A DNA stretch of 16,610 nucleotides from an uncultured Eubacterium sp. Lineage in GTDB: Bacteria > Bacillota > Clostridia > Lachnospirales > Lachnospiraceae. The position numbers and the translations under genes are program-made. The notes under the pieces are model-generated. The model was not told where the DNA came from and did no database searches. It saw nothing but the letters and a program-made list of their open reading frames with translations. The DNA is taken from the NCBI GenBank assembly GCA_946611445.1, contig CAMODP010000020.1:1-16610 (forward strand). The letters run 5' to 3'. Positions 15,927 through 16,610 of this stretch are shown here, piece by piece. Position 1 is the stretch's first letter; each line of letters starts with the position of its first letter.

Positions 15927-16610
15927 TCAGTGAACGATAGCTTCCTCTGTCTCTTTGTCGAAAATATGCAGCTTTTCAACATCAATCGCAAACCGGACAT
16001 TGGATCCCGTCCTGGCCGTTGTGGCCGGGTCAACACGGGCTGTCATCGGTGTATTCGCAAAATCAAAGTACAGGAACACTTCTGCGCCGAGAAGCTCGTA
16101 TACGTTGATGGTCGATTCGAATGTCGCTTCCGGGTATTTCTCGATCATGGCCTTGTCATCGCTGATATTCTCCGGACGGATACCTGCGACAACAGTCTTG
16201 CCGACATAGTTCTTCTCTTCGAGGACTTTTGCCTTGGAAGCGGGAAGAAGGAATTTCTGTCCGCCGACGTTCAGATACAGTCCAGAAGCGCCCTTCTCGA
16301 CAACAGCATCCATGAAATTCATCTGCGGGGAGCCGATGAATCCGGCTACAAACAGGTTGCCCGGCTCATTGTACAGGTTCTGCGGTGTATCCACCTGCTG
16401 CACGACGCCGTCCTTCATAACGACAATCCTGGTTCCCAGCGTCATGGCCTCAGTCTGGTCATGTGTAACGTAGATGATCGTGGCGCCCAGTCTGTCATGC
16501 AGCTTGGCGATCTCGGTACGCATCTGCACACGCAGCTTGGCATCCAGGTTGGAAAGCGGCTCATCCATCAGGAAGACGCGGGGATTACGGACGATTGCAC
16601 GGCCCATGGC
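15927..16610 (-). CDS. Sugar ABC transporter ATP-binding protein, MalK/MsmX/UgpC type (C-terminal part)
   Basis: 227 residues are visible and the N-terminus, including Walker A, lies beyond base 16610. The protein powers an oligosaccharide or polyol phosphate-type importer at the inner face of the membrane. The visible part begins within the signature helix (MGRAIVRNP), then Walker B FLMDEPLSNLDAKLR, and the H-loop His in IIYVTHDQTEAMTLG. A C-terminal TOBE/OB regulatory domain follows (IRPENI onward, to the end). The C-terminal domain is typical of the multitasking MsmX/MsmK ATPases that serve several sugar transporters; no permease or binding protein gene is visible. A strong terminator follows. 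Confidence 0.93.
   Translation of the reverse strand, partial: AMGRAIVRNPRVFLMDEPLSNLDAKLRVQMRTEIAKLHDRLGATIIYVTHDQTEAMTLGTRIVVMKDGVVQQVDTPQNLYNEPGNLFVAGFIGSPQMNFMDAVVEKGASGLYLNVGGQKFLLPASKAKVLEEKNYVGKTVVAGIRPENISDDKAMIEKYPEATFESTINVYELLGAEVFLYFDFANTPMTARVDPATTARTGSNVRFAIDVEKLHIFDKETEEAIVH

Overview
The window looks like chromosomal core DNA from a Gram-positive Clostridia, most likely a Lachnospiraceae-type gut bacterium. This is inferred from strong AGGAGG-type ribosome sites, TTG starts, a T-box and a tetrahydrofolate (THF) riboswitch as leader RNAs, an orphan ECF S component, and a gene resembling the DUF6106 family. No mobile element, phage gene or CRISPR array was seen. Almost everything is on the minus strand; only argG and a phosphoribosyltransferase-like gene are on the plus strand.

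Layout. Bases 1-373 hold the start of a tryptophan synthase beta-like gene (minus strand). It is preceded by a complete tryptophan T-box leader with terminator and promoter (437-778). A tRNA-Lys(CTT) with its own promoter and terminator follows (864-1056). Next is a two-gene unit, comEA (a lipoprotein form) and an OmpR-type response regulator with no kinase beside it (1108-2604). Then comes folT, an ECF folate-uptake S component, controlled by a THF riboswitch (2617-3485).

The centre (3542-9622) is arginine biosynthesis. argC, argJ, argB and argD run leftward and argG runs rightward from a shared control region with two good promoters and ARG-box-like palindromes between them. Together they take glutamate-derived N-acetylglutamate to ornithine (argB, argC, argD, argJ) and citrulline to argininosuccinate (argG). 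argF and argH are not in the window. A GC-rich, strongly self-complementary element of about 120 nt sits between argC and argJ. It is the feature least explained by known gene content.

The right part holds a phosphoribosyltransferase-like gene lacking the usual acidic pair in its PRPP loop (9725-10372) and an unrecognised single-span membrane protein with a Gly/Gln/Asn-rich cytoplasmic arm (10413-11645). It also holds a membrane-anchored T7-lysozyme-type amidase (11716-12438), guaB with its promoter and terminator (12466-14090), and a PucR/CdaR-type regulator overlapping a small membrane protein gene (14110-15761). Last is the 3' part of a MalK/MsmX-type sugar ABC transporter ATPase with its terminator (15803-16610).

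No obviously new multi-gene system was found. The best leads are the argC-argJ RNA-like element, the folT riboswitch expression platform, and the comEA-regulator pairing.
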